DNA from: Gyrodactylus bullatarudis
Taxonomy: Eukaryota; Platyhelminthes; Monogenea; Gyrodactylidea; Gyrodactylidae
Assembly: GCA_012064415.1 (NCBI GenBank)
Contig: SSNU01000223.1
Coordinates: 62,001-126,000 of the forward strand
Direction of reading: 5' to 3'
DNA: 64,000 bases
Below are positions 49,401-59,751 of this stretch, in pieces. Positions within the stretch are counted from its first letter, which is position 1. Every line of letters begins with the position of its first letter. The notes under the pieces were generated by a model. The model saw only the letters and a list, made by a program, of their open reading frames with translations, was not told where the DNA came from and searched no databases. The translations under genes and the position numbers were made by a program.

Positions 49401-50997
49401 CATCTTAATCTAAGGAACCCTCTAAGCATCACTCAAGAAATCTATTCATATTGACGACTTGTAAATGACCAACTTTATCAGAGCCTTTTCCACAATCGAT
49501 TCTTCGCATACGGCCCTTGGCATCGCCTCGTGATATTACACATTCATGAGAGGCTGCTTCACTCTCCTCTGAACTGAGCCAGCAATGGATGAACCAATAG
49601 ACTGATTCCAAAGGCAATTCCTTGTACAATTTTCTTAGAAGATTCACAACGGCATCGCCTTCATCTGAAGCTGTCATTTCCTGGAATAGAGTGATAATTG
49701 TAAAAATCAAATACTGTTTAAAATTGTATTATGAATAAAAGTAAAAAAGAATACTTATGCAATGTCTCAAGATTTATTTGATTAGCTTAGTAACCATGTT
49801 TATTATACCGTGAAAAACATAACAAAGTTGAAGAGAAAATCAATTGATAAAGGACTAGAAATGGGTCAAACCACCGTGAGAGTTCTAGACTATTCAAAGA
49901 TACGACGTTATCCTTCCATGACAGATTAATTTCAATATCTTTTTATTTAAATATTATTAGAATATAGGTCAAGAATATTATTATTTTTATTTATTGTTAC
50001 CTGTTTTTATAAACAAAAAAATGGTTTCATTTCTCAATAACGAACAACGAGAGAGAATGATTGAATTATTTGAAGGAAAGGAATACTTTCAAAATTTGAT
50101 GATGGGAACACCAACCTTCCCGCATATGGTTGAAAGGTTATTTTGACAATAAAGAAAACGAAAATCCTCTCAGCTCTCAAAACTTTGCCCAGCATATGTT
50201 TTTTTTGAGCAGTAGGCCATGAAATGAGTTGAAAGGGGGTTAGGGAGGTAGAGGGATATAATATAATGAGGTTTACTAGTAGGCCTGTTTATGTACGATA
50301 AAGGGGTTCCTACTCAAGTAGTAAAGAATGAGTTGACTCATTTCTCATATACTTGTACTAGCTAGGATGTAGTAGTATATACATCCATATAAATGGATAT
50401 AGGGATAGAAAATGACTAAGGCATCCTATCCACCCCTTTTCATCTTATTCACAAATTCAAGTACAAAGGACCATTGAAGTCGAACATGTTGTATTTACTC
50501 AGGATGAATGTGAGGAGATTCCATCTTCAATTATTATTATGATTATGAATGTAAGAAATTTTATATATGCAGAAAACAGAGATGCAATTCATTAAGGAAA
50601 TGTTTCAACTCACGTTGATTTTGCCAACAATGTTTATCCATTCATTTTGATTATTTCCAAAATTGGCGGAAACTTTTTTATGTTCACCACGATTTTTTTC
50701 TCGCATTGAAGAGACTCCACGAAACCATAGCGGTGCGATCCGTTTGCATTTGGTTATGAGTAATTTGACGAATAAAGCCTCGCTTATTTTATTTTCTGAA
50801 AAGTTTTTCTCTGAAGAAATTTTAGAATTTCTAGGCTGAAATGCTGAGTTAAGTGCTGGTAGATGCATTGTGTTATTTTGGGTTAACACTCCAACTGTTG
50901 GAGAATTATCAGATAAGAGGGAATAGTCTTCTTCAGAAGTCATATGTTGGCCAACAATAGGATTCAAGAGACCACTAGTTTGTATAGTTGAGGACAT
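40413..50997 (-). CDS. NFI: Nuclear factor I family transcription factor, eight coding exons
   Basis: Exons in transcript order: 50997-50614, 49680-49474, 49273-49009, 43397-43045, 42036-41661, 41419-41221, 41155-40894, 40832-40413. All junctions are GT-AG and phase-compatible, giving 2,466 nt and 821 aa. NFI binds palindromic TTGGC sites as a dimer through an MH1-like domain. Here the domain spans about residues 85-275: an F-V-x-x-L-L helix with A-x-x-WF, then H-E-C-V, KGRMRRIDC and KVWRLD, GLPMSSTD, TCDEELCVRPQH. The four family cysteines are kept (C175, C191, C226, C231), with H236. Identity in the N-terminal half of the domain is low for this usually conserved family. The rest (exons 4-8) is Ser/Asn/Gln/Pro-rich, as in NFI activation regions, with an acidic run EEEEE in exon 6. 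Introns: 933, 200, 5,611, 1,008, 241, 65 and 61 bp. The donor of exon 2 (GTTGGT) is weak. The first exon could have an upstream partner that I cannot see. Confidence 0.85.
42142..42711. mobile_element. hAT-like MITE in NFI intron 4
   Basis: 570 bp flanked by an exact 8-bp duplication TATATCAG (42134-42141 and 42712-42719). Terminal inverted repeats are TAGAACCTCAA on the left and TTGAGGCTCTA on the right (one mismatch). Subterminal regions carry many copies of ATATGCG or ATGCG in both orientations, typical of transposase-binding clusters in hAT elements. There is no transposase ORF. Confidence 0.75.
43410..44350. repeat. Family A copy in NFI intron 3, split by family B
   Basis: The left part (about 43440-43606: TCATCAAGAATTCGAATACG, ATCATGTTGCCTACTTTTAT, TTTGGCGGG) and right part (44023-44350: TTAATTTGGAAGTG, GATCCTGG, GGGAATTTGGC) fit the copy at 53383-53935 when the insert is removed. 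The rejoined target reads AAAATTTCTATTAATTTGG. Confidence 0.7.
43603..44026. mobile_element. Family B piggyBac-like MITE, 416 bp, inside family A
   Basis: TTAA at 43603-43606 and 44023-44026 bracket exactly 416 bp, the same body length as at 11990-12405. Ends are CCATTAAAGTCC and GAGACTTGAAGGG. The host family A sequence resumes cleanly after one TTAA is removed, which directly supports TTAA target duplication. Confidence 0.82.
44351..49008. other. Remainder of NFI intron 3
   Basis: Intronic, AT-rich. A C homopolymer lies near 45121-45130. Two partial family A copies lie side by side (about 47365-47470 and 47670-47770), and another with a CGCGCC core lies at about 48830-48970. A GCGCC core relic lies near 46190. 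No nested gene is recognised. Confidence 0.5.
49681..50613. other. NFI intron 1
   Basis: 933 bp, GTGAGT donor and TTCCAG acceptor. A 42-codon plus-strand frame at 50021-50149 has no recognised motif and is not called as a gene. Confidence 0.6.
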
Positions 50998-51221
50998 TAT
51001 AATTCCAAAATTGTTATAAAAAGTCTTTGTAAATAGTTGTGTTTAATGATTCGAGACTTTTATGTGAAATTTAATACTGATGGTTGACTAGTTCTGAATT
51101 CAACTAAGATGAAAACATTTTGAATTTACACTTAAAACTTAAAATTTATTTTCTCGTGCAAATCTTTTCCAAAAAAAATTTCTTGTTATAATAGTTATAA
51201 CTTATAAATTTCTGCTTAATA
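50998..51221. promoter_or_regulatory. Shared divergent promoter region, NFI / PSMB4
   Basis: 224 bp between the NFI ATG (minus) and the PSMB4 ATG (plus). It must contain the start regions of both, unless NFI has an upstream non-coding exon. Very AT-rich; no specific element was identified. Confidence 0.55.
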
Positions 51222-51950
51222 ATGTCAGTACAAGTTGCATATGATGAGAATCTTCAACTTTTCGATCCTGTTAAACATACTTTGTATCCCTCTGTAACCG
51301 GTACATCAGTTGTTGCTTTGAAATACAACTCTGGAGTCGTTATTGCCTCTGATAACCTACTTCATTATGGTTCTTTGGCAAAGTATTGTGGAGTTCCAAG
51401 AATGTTTCCAGTCAATAAAAACGCTGTAATGGCATGCACTGGAGATATTGCTGATTATCAATTCATCAAGAGTACAGTTGACTCGATGGATCTGGATGAT
51501 GAACTAACTGGAGATAATTTTAGATTGTCAGCTAATGGAATGCATTCCTGGATCACAAGAGTACTCTACAACCGAAGAAGTAAATTTAATCCTCTTTTCA
51601 ATGTATTCATCACTGGTGGATTAACTAATGAGGGAGCTCCTTTTCTCGGTTACACAAATATGCTTGGAATAGCTTTCAAAGATGACTGCATGAGTACTGG
51701 TTTTGGTGCTCATTTGGCTGTACCAATTCTAAGGAAATGTCTTGAGGAAGCTAATGGATATGAAAATCTAAGCCTAGAAGCTGCCCAATCTGCTATTATA
51801 CAAGCGATCCGTGTGCTCTACTACAGAGATTGCAGAGCTTTTAATCATTATGACATTGCTGTTATTGATAAGAATGGCATCGATTTAAAGAATAACGTCA
51901 AACTTGAAACTAACTGGGATGTTGCTGAGTATGTTCATGGTTACGAGTGA
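51222..51950 (+). CDS. PSMB4: Proteasome subunit beta type-4 (beta-7)
   Basis: 242 aa, single exon. It is a non-catalytic subunit of the inner beta ring of the 20S core, important for joining the two half-proteasomes. Features: a short propeptide of about 19 residues (human about 45), then TLYPSVTGTSVVALKY at the mature start, GVVIASDNLLHYGSLAKY, a GDIADYQF block, the MHSWITRVLYNRRSKFNPLFN segment, GGLTNEGAPFLGYTNMLG, TGFGAHLAVPILR, RVLYYRDCRAFNHY, and a C-terminal NWDVAEYVHGYE that matches the family's extended tail. The order and spacing match beta-7 throughout, unlike catalytic beta subunits. AATAAA at 52080-52085 is a plausible poly(A) signal. Lack of introns again suggests a gene-dense, intron-poor island. 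Confidence 0.96.
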   Translation: MSVQVAYDENLQLFDPVKHTLYPSVTGTSVVALKYNSGVVIASDNLLHYGSLAKYCGVPRMFPVNKNAVMACTGDIADYQFIKSTVDSMDLDDELTGDNFRLSANGMHSWITRVLYNRRSKFNPLFNVFITGGLTNEGAPFLGYTNMLGIAFKDDCMSTGFGAHLAVPILRKCLEEANGYENLSLEAAQSAIIQAIRVLYYRDCRAFNHYDIAVIDKNGIDLKNNVKLETNWDVAEYVHGYE

Positions 51951-53382
51951 TGTGATTCTTTGAATATACATTTTTATTTCCCAAACATCTTTCTTTAATT
52001 CAAATAGATTAATGAAATTCGTTTTCCGTATCAATCAGGTTATTAAAGTCCCAGTATTTCGGGGGTATAATCATTATACAATAAAGCCGAATAAACTTAG
52101 TTTTGCAATTAAGAATTGTATAAAAATAGTTAGTTTATAGAGATTAGAGTTTAATGATTAGGCTCAGAATGTTTTGAACAACGTAAATTTTTGATTTCTC
52201 GATTGATCCTTTTGTGATAAATTTTGTATCAAATTTGGAAAGTTAATAAAATAACTGATGGATTCAATACTGTAAAAAATTTTGTGAATCCTTGTATATT
52301 TTCCCTATTAATATAATGATTTTATTGATGTTTCGAAGTTCTCTCAAAATTATAACCTAATATTGTTGAGTCTACAATGCGTAAATTCTAACAGAGATCT
52401 TCTAAGGAATCTTTCACATTAAAATAAATGGAAAGCCCAAAGTTAAAAGATTTAACTATATTTTCGAGAATATTTTTAGAAAGAACGTCAAACTACTTAT
52501 AGGTAGTTATGAATATATTATTATTTATTTTTTTAAATAAAACAATGATCGATATTAACGCTACTTCCTTCAACTACAAAAGTTTTACACCAAGCTCAAT
52601 TCTGACTAATTCATCCTCCCGCAGATTAAAACTAATAGTAAACTTTTTAATTAAATATTTCTAGCTAATTTAATGGCTTTTCACTATCGGTGCTGATGCA
52701 GAATCATGTAAAACCTTTGTTGTAAAATGTTCAATTTTTCTCTATACCAAGAGTAATATGGTTAGCCATCATGACGTTGTAATCTCATTATTCTTAATAA
52801 CTCAAGAACTTATTATACACTTTTATTATACTACTCTCAATCTACATCTTCATTATACATATCATGGTTTTATAATACTCTTAATTACTTGGAGGCTCAT
52901 AACGTAAAATTTTCATCTTAAAAATTCATTCACATTTATTGAAAAATTATTAATCTTGCGAGCTTTAATCTATAACTTTTTAAATGAATACGTCAGTCTA
53001 CCCAGAAATATAGATGTTATATGTTGATCGCTTTCCGATTCAAGGGTTATTACTGAACTTTTAAATAAGTTCAAGTTTACACTAGAGCTTTTCATAATTT
53101 TATTTCGAATTTAATCATTGTTAAATTGATTGTAAAATATGTAGTTTGGCCAATCATGCTAGAATTGACTATCAAAGTGGGAATCAGTTTAAGTGGAAGT
53201 CAATTCTAATTCAGATAAGTCTAAAGCCAGCTCCAAAGAGAAATGGCTAGCCTAAGACTCTCAGTTCTAGTAGTCGTAATGTAAAATTTTTCTCAAGGCT
53301 CAGTGAAAATGATCAAGAATTCGAGTCTTCTTAGATCCTGAGGTTAAACCTCAGACTCCATCTAGCAAATTTCACTCTTCTA
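51951..53382. other. Gene-free AT-rich stretch
   Basis: PSMB4 3'UTR at the left. No further gene or defined repeat is seen. Confidence 0.45.
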
Positions 53383-53935
53383 TCTAAAGTTGGTTGATAT
53401 GAAGTTGGGAATCTATGATTTTTACAGAAATCTCGATATCTTGATCAAGAATTCGAATTTGTTAAAGATTTTCTGGGATCCTACTCATGTTGCCCACTTT
53501 TACCATTTGAAGAAAAAAAATCGGAAAATTTTCAAATTCCCATTTGGCGCCAAAATCCCATTTTTTCGAACTTTGAGCTGAAAATTTTTGTTGATTTGAA
53601 AGTGGGAGGCTGATCGAAAGAGTTTTTCAGGAATATATTAAAGTCGTAATGTCCCATATTAGATCTAAATTAGACAATTTTGAGTCTTCTTTATTCCAAT
53701 CAACATTAAGGTTTCCAGAAAGGCTTATTTGTTTATTTTTAATTTTCATATCTATACTTTATGAACCCAGGTTTTATTACTTCAATTTCAATTGTCCAGA
53801 ACAAACCAGATATATCTTTATTTTTATATTTCATACTATCTGCACTATATTTCATAGATGTAAATATATATTTTTTTCTAACAAAAAAAGAGACTTTTGT
53901 AAATATCGAAAATTCTTCATATTAACTAGCTCTTG
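53383..53935 (+). repeat. Family A repeat
   Basis: Left terminus AAAGTTGGTTGATATGAAG (53384-53402), TTTATGATTTTT-like block, GATCCTACTCATGTTGCCC, TTTGGCGCCAAAATCCC core (near 53543-53559), and right terminus CTTCATATTAACTAGCTC. Length about 550 bp. It is the best copy for the left arm. The 63-codon frame inside it is a by-product. Confidence 0.7.
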
Positions 53936-55750
53936 ACAGTCGAACTGCTGAAATTTCTATGGAAATTTTGATCTTTTTGTAAATAGTCGATAACGCTGTT
54001 TGCTTATTACCTGACTATAGTGTCCATTATTTCAAATAAATGTCGTATTCTTCTTCTGGGAATTATTAGAGTAATAACTCTTATTGGTTTGGCCAACCTA
54101 ACCCCTCTTTGGCTCCGATGGACAGCAGACATCATAAAAACTGCATCTTCAACACACGGGCCAGTCTAGATCCAATTATCAAACTCGCAATAATTCTCGA
54201 TATTCGATCCTAACAAGGACGACCACCATAGTCAGATTGAAGCACTAGATCAATCTCAACTATTTCAGGCACCAATCCACAAAGCAAATTGCCAACTTCC
54301 TTTTCGAAAAAATCCCAGATGACGATGATGATTTTGTAGCAAAATTTTTCCTAAAATTTCTCTCAAATGTTAAAAAAAGGCTAAAATCTCAGGAATTCCT
54401 GTTATGAGGACAATTTCCTAGCTCCTCACTTTAAACTTTTAGACAAAAAATCTCCCTTAATAAATGTGATAATCTTAACGATCTTAAATCTATAATTGCT
54501 CATATAAAATCTAAAATTGACTATTCAAAATCCCTTCTTTACCCCCACCTTCATTAATCTTATCTTTTTGATCGAATATTTATTTGAAAATATCATGGAA
54601 TTTCAGTATTTGACTTTTTGACTGCTCCTATCTTTAGTAGAGGAAATAGTGAAGTTTGACTATTTATGAGCCAACACTGTCGATTTTCCAAGGACGAGGT
54701 CGATCTGTTATTTTAACTTTCAAAAAAACTTATTTGTGATAATTTATTCTTATTGAATTAATAAATGTATAATTTCAAAGAAAAAATAATAATCTTTTTA
54801 AAAACTACATTATATAATTTCAAGATTCATTCTTTTTTTTCACTTCGATATAAATCAAATAAAATACTACAGATAGACCAATGCATGCCAGAAGACAACA
54901 GAGTCACTGACTATTAATCAGGTAACAAACGAAAAACAGCCATAGTGAAAGAAAGAATCTATTCAATATTTAAAATCACAGCCAACAAATTGCAAGTTAT
55001 TCGAAAGATTAATATAAATAAATTTCTTTACTCAACATTAGGCCAGCCCAGTTACAAAACTTTATATTTTCACCCTGAATTCGTATAGTCCACTAGACAG
55101 TGTATTGCCTTCAAATGCAATATATATATAACCTTGAGTAATGATTCCTTGGTAATACGAAATGGCATATTGTATTGTGGTAGTATTGTAATTAATTACA
55201 AAATTTACAATATCTTCTTCACTTTCTCTGTGAGCCAACATTAAATATATATTGTATATACGGATACATGTGTCGGGAATAATGAAAGTTTTTACATAGG
55301 TGAAAGTTTTCCCTTGTTATTTTAATGTATATGATAGAGACTTTTCCTCTCCTCTGGTCAGTCACATTTATATTACTACATAAAACTGTGTTCATATGCA
55401 AACAGAAGAACTACTAACTCAGAGTAGTAATAAGAGTAATGTAATAACTACAAAGTTGTTATTTATACATATTTCACTGAGGCAGTTTTCTTCATGAAAC
55501 TCATAAAGGGGATAAGACAGTGGACGGACTTGATAAAATTCCATCAGCACATGCAGACAATAATGATTAATGCTTTGAAATGTGTTTTTATTATCAGCCC
55601 GAGCATCGTTTTTGTGATAAACTCCATAGGATGATAGATAAATTACAAATTCTCTCTTTTGCAATGATAAATGTCGTTCATTGTTGAAAATTGACCTGCA
55701 ATAAATCAGGTCATGTTTTTTTTCGAGGATCAATATTTTATGGGGGAAAA
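53936..55750. other. Gene-free stretch, possible degraded element
   Basis: 54090-54560 has a less AT-rich, CCA/ACC-containing composition and broken frames that could be an old retroelement, but no diagnostic motif is readable. The rest is featureless. Confidence 0.35.
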
Positions 55751-55751
55751 A

Positions 55752-56128
55752 TATTAGCCAAGAAATCGAATTTGATTTGAGATTTTTTTGAATCTAGATC
55801 ATATGGAGAAAAAAATGTTGAAAAATCTATTTTTGAGAAAATCATGGCATATTTCGAATCTCAAGAAACTTGTTGCTCTTTGAGTTTGAGAAAGCAACTT
55901 TTGTTCTCTCTCTCACTATGAAATTAACAAAAATTTTCAACTCAAACTTCAAAAAATGAAAGTTTAGTGGGATTTGAAATATGTCATAATTTCCATAAAG
56001 ATAATTCTTTTCAAAATTTTTTTCTTCGTGAAAATGGGTCTCATTTCAGAAAAGACTTGATCGAATTCGATTTCTTGGTGAAAAAATTGAGAATCTTGTA
56101 CAAAATATAGATATTAACTAGGTGTAGA
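55752..56128. repeat. Family A repeat, diverged
   Basis: Contains AAGAAATCGAATTTGAT near the left, TCTCTCTCACTATGAAATTA in the middle, GATCGAATTCGATTTCTTGG, and the terminus ATATTAACTAGGTG at the right. The GGCGCC core is lost. Confidence 0.55.
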
Positions 56129-56921
56129 ATCAAAAAAATTTTTTTTCTTGATCAAGATCCGATCTCGGAGTATGGACCGAAAACAGGATTTAAAAAAATA
56201 TTAATTATTAATTTCACAAAAATTTTATTTCATTTTTATGAGTTAAAAATTTCAAAACTGAAAAATAAGAATTAAAAAAAATTATCTAGGAAATCGGATC
56301 AAGATCAACGAGAAAGAATTTTTTCAACCTGAAGATCGTTCTGAATTTATCTCCCACACTTGTACTTTGGAGTTTAGAAAATTTTGTAAACTAAAAGTTA
56401 CCTATTTCTCTCAGATATTGAAATTAAGAGAATCTGTACTCATCCAACGGTTTTTTATGTAAAATTCGACAGTTCAGAGCATCTCTTGACTATAAAAGTA
56501 GAAACCAAAGTCATTTTTTATAAAAATAACTCGGAATCCAACCATAGGAATTATAAATAAAAAATTCTGAACGGAATGCTGATGAATTTTGTCTGCTAAA
56601 ATAGTTTTTAGTCCTAAACCAAAATACGATTCGAAAAAATATTTTCCAAAACATTTTTGATGTGTTAAGTATTGTATGCATTAAAAGATTTTTTATTCCT
56701 CCATAAGTAACCGGAAATAGAAAATAGATAAAAAATTTATTGCGTTAACCTGACAAGGGGAGATGATCTAAAATAAAAACGGAAATCAAAAACCAGATAA
56801 CTACATTCAATTATCTGGATTAGCTGATATTAACATCAAATGTCACATGTGTCCCCGGTAACCCTCGTCATGTCATATGGTCAGTAATTCTTACTTCTCT
56901 TAATCGGTTGAAACCAATGGT

Positions 56922-57101
56922 TTAAAGAGAAAGTTGAAGTGTGACTATAGAGCCGAGTCGAAGGATCAGGCCAGTCAGACAACGATCGCCACATGGTGTC
57001 TCGGATATCTCGTCAAAGAAAACCAGCTTCTTTCGACTTGGCTCAACAACCAGGGCGTAAGGATTGAGGGATCTGTGATCTGAATTAACATAAAGTCCTT
57101 C
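56922..57101 (-). CDS. Exon-like patch, possible beta-propeller (YWTD-like) module
   Basis: A strong acceptor CCATTTTTTCAG (minus strand, AG at 57103-57102) is followed by an open frame of 59 codons: EGLYVNSDHRSLNPYALVVE, then PSRKKLVFFDEI and ETPCGDRC. The P-x-A-L-x-V-x-P-x(4)-L-x-F-x-D spacing is like LDL-receptor class B repeats, where a Trp is usual in the FFDE position. Codon use is clearly more GC-rich than the surrounding DNA. No good donor was found, and no neighbouring exon is visible, so this is either one exon of a gene with very large introns or a relic. Function is not assigned. Confidence 0.3.
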   Translation of the reverse strand, partial: EGLYVNSDHRSLNPYALVVEPSRKKLVFFDEISETPCGDRCLTGLILRLGSIVTLQLSL

Positions 57102-57194
57102 CTGAAAAAATGGCCTAAAGCTCTGTTGTATCAAGGCATTCAATCCTTGTCAGGACTATATCGAGGAAAGAGTTTTCAAAGGTGTAAATTTCCC

Positions 57195-57502
57195 TAACTA
57201 AAGCTAGCTGATATGAAAATGAGAATTTAATATTTTTTACACTAATCAGAATGATCCAAAATTTCAAAGGTAGACTTTTTCTTGCAGATGGCGAAACCTC
57301 TATAGTCAAATTTGCATTCTTCGTCTTATTATGATTCGCATTTAATTACTTCCCGCATTTTTTCATAAATTTAACTAATTCTGGCCAGAATCAATTGATG
57401 AGCTTATTTAATCATTCAAAAAAAATATTTTCCCTGACTCTCTGAAGAAAAATCTTGAGTTTTCTGTAAAATAGTAAATTTTTCATGTCAACTAGCTTAC
57501 AA
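57195..57502. repeat. Family A repeat, internally deleted
   Basis: Left terminus AAAGCTAGCTGATATGAAAA and right terminus TTTTTCATGTCAACTAGCTT, about 300 bp. It directly precedes a TTAA-flanked element. Confidence 0.6.
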
Positions 57503-57517
57503 AAAAGGTGAAAATAT

Positions 57518-57709
57518 TTAACCCTATAAGCCCCAGCGGGTCACGTATGTGACAGGTTACTTTCTCAAGCCATAATTATGCTTTTAAGAATAGCTTGGTT
57601 TTTGAATAAAATTGCATATTAGTTATCAGCATATTCTAAAACCCTGCGAAATTTTCAATCTCAACGATGTACCTTGAAAAAATTTCTCTTTAAGGTATTT
57701 AAGGGTTAA
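57518..57709. mobile_element. Small TTAA-flanked MITE, 184 bp
   Basis: TTAA at 57518-57521 and 57706-57709. Ends are CCCTATAAGCCCC and TATTTAAGGG. A different sequence family from B. piggyBac-like by target and ends only. Confidence 0.45.
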
Positions 57710-59285
57710 TAATAATCATTACTAACCAGTTATTATTAATAAATCAGGTGAAAGGAAAAGAAAAACTGAGTGTTACTTTTGCTTCCTCATGGTTAACAAC
57801 CGAAAAAGAGGTATCAAACACCAGGGATCTTTTTACCAGGCAAAAACAGTCAGATACACTAAGCAAATGAAAGGAAGTGTGTAATTTGTATAGCCCAAAA
57901 GTTTTATTGGGGGAATAAAAATTTTTTCTATCCGTCACTTTACTCTGTGCTATACGCAATAAGGAAGCATTGTCGTAATGAAATCAAGAGGCCGTGAAAA
58001 ACAAATGAATTTCTCTCCAACGCCCAATCACAATCAAAAAATATGCAATTTATGGGTAGGGCTAAGGAAAATGTGTTCCCTATATTTTTGCTATAATTTT
58101 CAAGAGTTTTGTCTCCTTCTAGTGTAAGATAAAATCATCCACAATTCAACCGGGTGTGAGAATTGACAGGACGACTAATATCAAATATCAACAAGATAAA
58201 TACTAAAAAGACATCTCTCTCATTTTCTTCCTGCCAGGTAAAATGGATGAATAACATCCTCATCATCATTATCACCAACAAAAACAAAGCCTCGAAGCTT
58301 CTGGTCGTCTATATAGAAAACAGAGAGATATATAGTAGTTCAAGACTTTTTGTGTGTCTGCGTGATAAATTTCAAGTGACACTACAAATGTAATATGATA
58401 CATCATTCTATATTTTTACAAATGAACTGTGGGGCTTTTTCTACTTTTGCCAGAAAGCTGATGATTTGATGTTCGATTTATTGACAGGAAAGAATTAATC
58501 TAAATGACACGTAATTGAACCAGTTTAACGCGTTATAAGGTAACAACCAAATCTTAAATCGCTCAGGTTGGTTTCTCGTCTGAGAATTTACTGTATTTTT
58601 ACAACATTTTTCTCTAGACAGTCAGACCATGAATATTTTATGGATCCTGATATGAAAGTTGTTAGAGTAAGCAAAAAATTTCGGCATAAAGTTAAATTTG
58701 AAAAAAAGCTTGATCAATTTCAAAAATGCACCAAATTTTCACTTGATCAGCGATTGATTTCAATCGTTCATCGATTTCGAAGATTTAGAGCAATTGAATG
58801 CTGGTGTTTGGGATCATCAATAGACGAGAAATTAATAGATATTCATTATGGGAAATTGGACCATCAAAGTTTTGCGAACATCCTTAATTTAGATGTAGCT
58901 TTTTTCTCTCAACCTCTTTGACCATTTTTGAATTCTTCGTCTAATTATGATCTGAAATAATTAAAATTTGATATTTAAACGTTGATAAAAGGGGAAATTT
59001 GACACTTGTTTGTTATTTAAAAAATAGATTCATTTTTTTTGAAATTTCTTTATTTAGACAACTCATAGGCTTCAACTCCTAAATGAAAATGATATCAATC
59101 CTTAGTTTAGATTCAGCATAATTTATTCTCTTATCTAGTCTTGATCCTGCAGAGCCACCCTCACACTTTCATATCAATAAAAATTTTCAACCTCGAATCG
59201 AAATTTGAGAAATGATCATGTTTTTCTTAAAATTAGCTTGAAAACTTTAATCGGCTTACTTCAATTTGAATTTTTCATAAATTAT
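57710..59285. other. Gene-free stretch
   Basis: A family A internal fragment occupies about 59090-59215 (CAGCATAATTTATTC, GATCCTGCAGAG). The 117-codon frame at 58568-58921 has no recognisable domain and ordinary AT-rich composition, so it is not called. Confidence 0.4.
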
Positions 59286-59495
59286 TACAATGTTTTTAGA
59301 CAACATACACCATAGCCGTGTACTGATGAGTCCTAATAAAAACGAAAAGCTTCTATAACTGCCATTGCGAGTTGAATTAATGGAATTTACACTTGCTTAT
59401 CCGAATTCTAACAACTAGGTGTTAAAAGGCAATCTCGATCAAGTTAAATTCATGTGGATATATAGTTACAACCTGTGACCACACTCTTTCATCTT
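59286..59495 (+). mobile_element. Family C unit with hammerhead
   Basis: Matches both arms of the composite at 23828-24293: GCGAGTTGAATTAATGGAAT, ACACTTGCTTATCCGAATT, CTAGGTGTTAAAAGG, CAATCTCGATCAAGTTA and TGTGACCACACT. It is preceded by the hammerhead motif and by ATTACAATGTTTTTAGAC, a block that also precedes the plus unit at 24.1 kb. Its 3' end is cut by the TTAA element at 59496. Confidence 0.68.
59318..59358 (+). ncRNA. Hammerhead ribozyme motif with intact core (family C)
   Basis: GTGTA (stem I, 59318-59322), CTGATGA (59323-59329), stem II GTCC (59330-59333), loop TAATAA, AAAC (59340-59343), GAAA (59344-59347), palindromic stem III AAGCTT (59347-59352), cleavage C (59353), and TATAA (stem I). 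All invariant bases are present. Stem I has four pairs including one G-U. Stem II keeps only two pairs because GGAC, seen in the related copy at 24002-24005, has become AAAC. Activity is uncertain, but the motif order is complete. Confidence 0.65.
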
Positions 59496-59751
59496 TTAAC
59501 CCTCATCCGGAAATTGGAGTCCAATGGACCCCAACCCTATTTCTATTTTCAATAATTCTCAAATTTTCTGTGTTTTTAGACATTAAACCTACTATATTTT
59601 ATATTCTTTAAGAAAGGATTTATTTATTAATAAAACAAGACACAATATTTTTCTGTGTAATAATCCTGTTTGTAATGATTATTCAAAAGTTCTATACAAA
59701 TTATTTGGACTATAAATTCACGCTATTTTTCTTTCGTCCGTTGAGGGTTAA
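59496..59751. mobile_element. Small TTAA-flanked piggyBac-like MITE, 248 bp
   Basis: TTAA at 59496-59499 and 59748-59751. Ends are CCCTCATCCGG and CCGTTGAGGG, inverted with few mismatches. It sits in the 3' part of the family C unit. No ORF. Confidence 0.6.

Noticed and set aside
50021..50149. 42-codon plus-strand frame inside NFI intron 1
   Set aside because: Too short and no motif; not enough to claim a nested gene or transposase relic.
54090..54560. Possible old LINE or LTR element fragment
   Set aside because: Composition shifts, but all frames are broken and no RT, integrase or gag motif can be read.
58568..58921. 117-codon plus-strand frame
   Set aside because: No recognised domain, local AT-rich codon use, no splice or promoter context.
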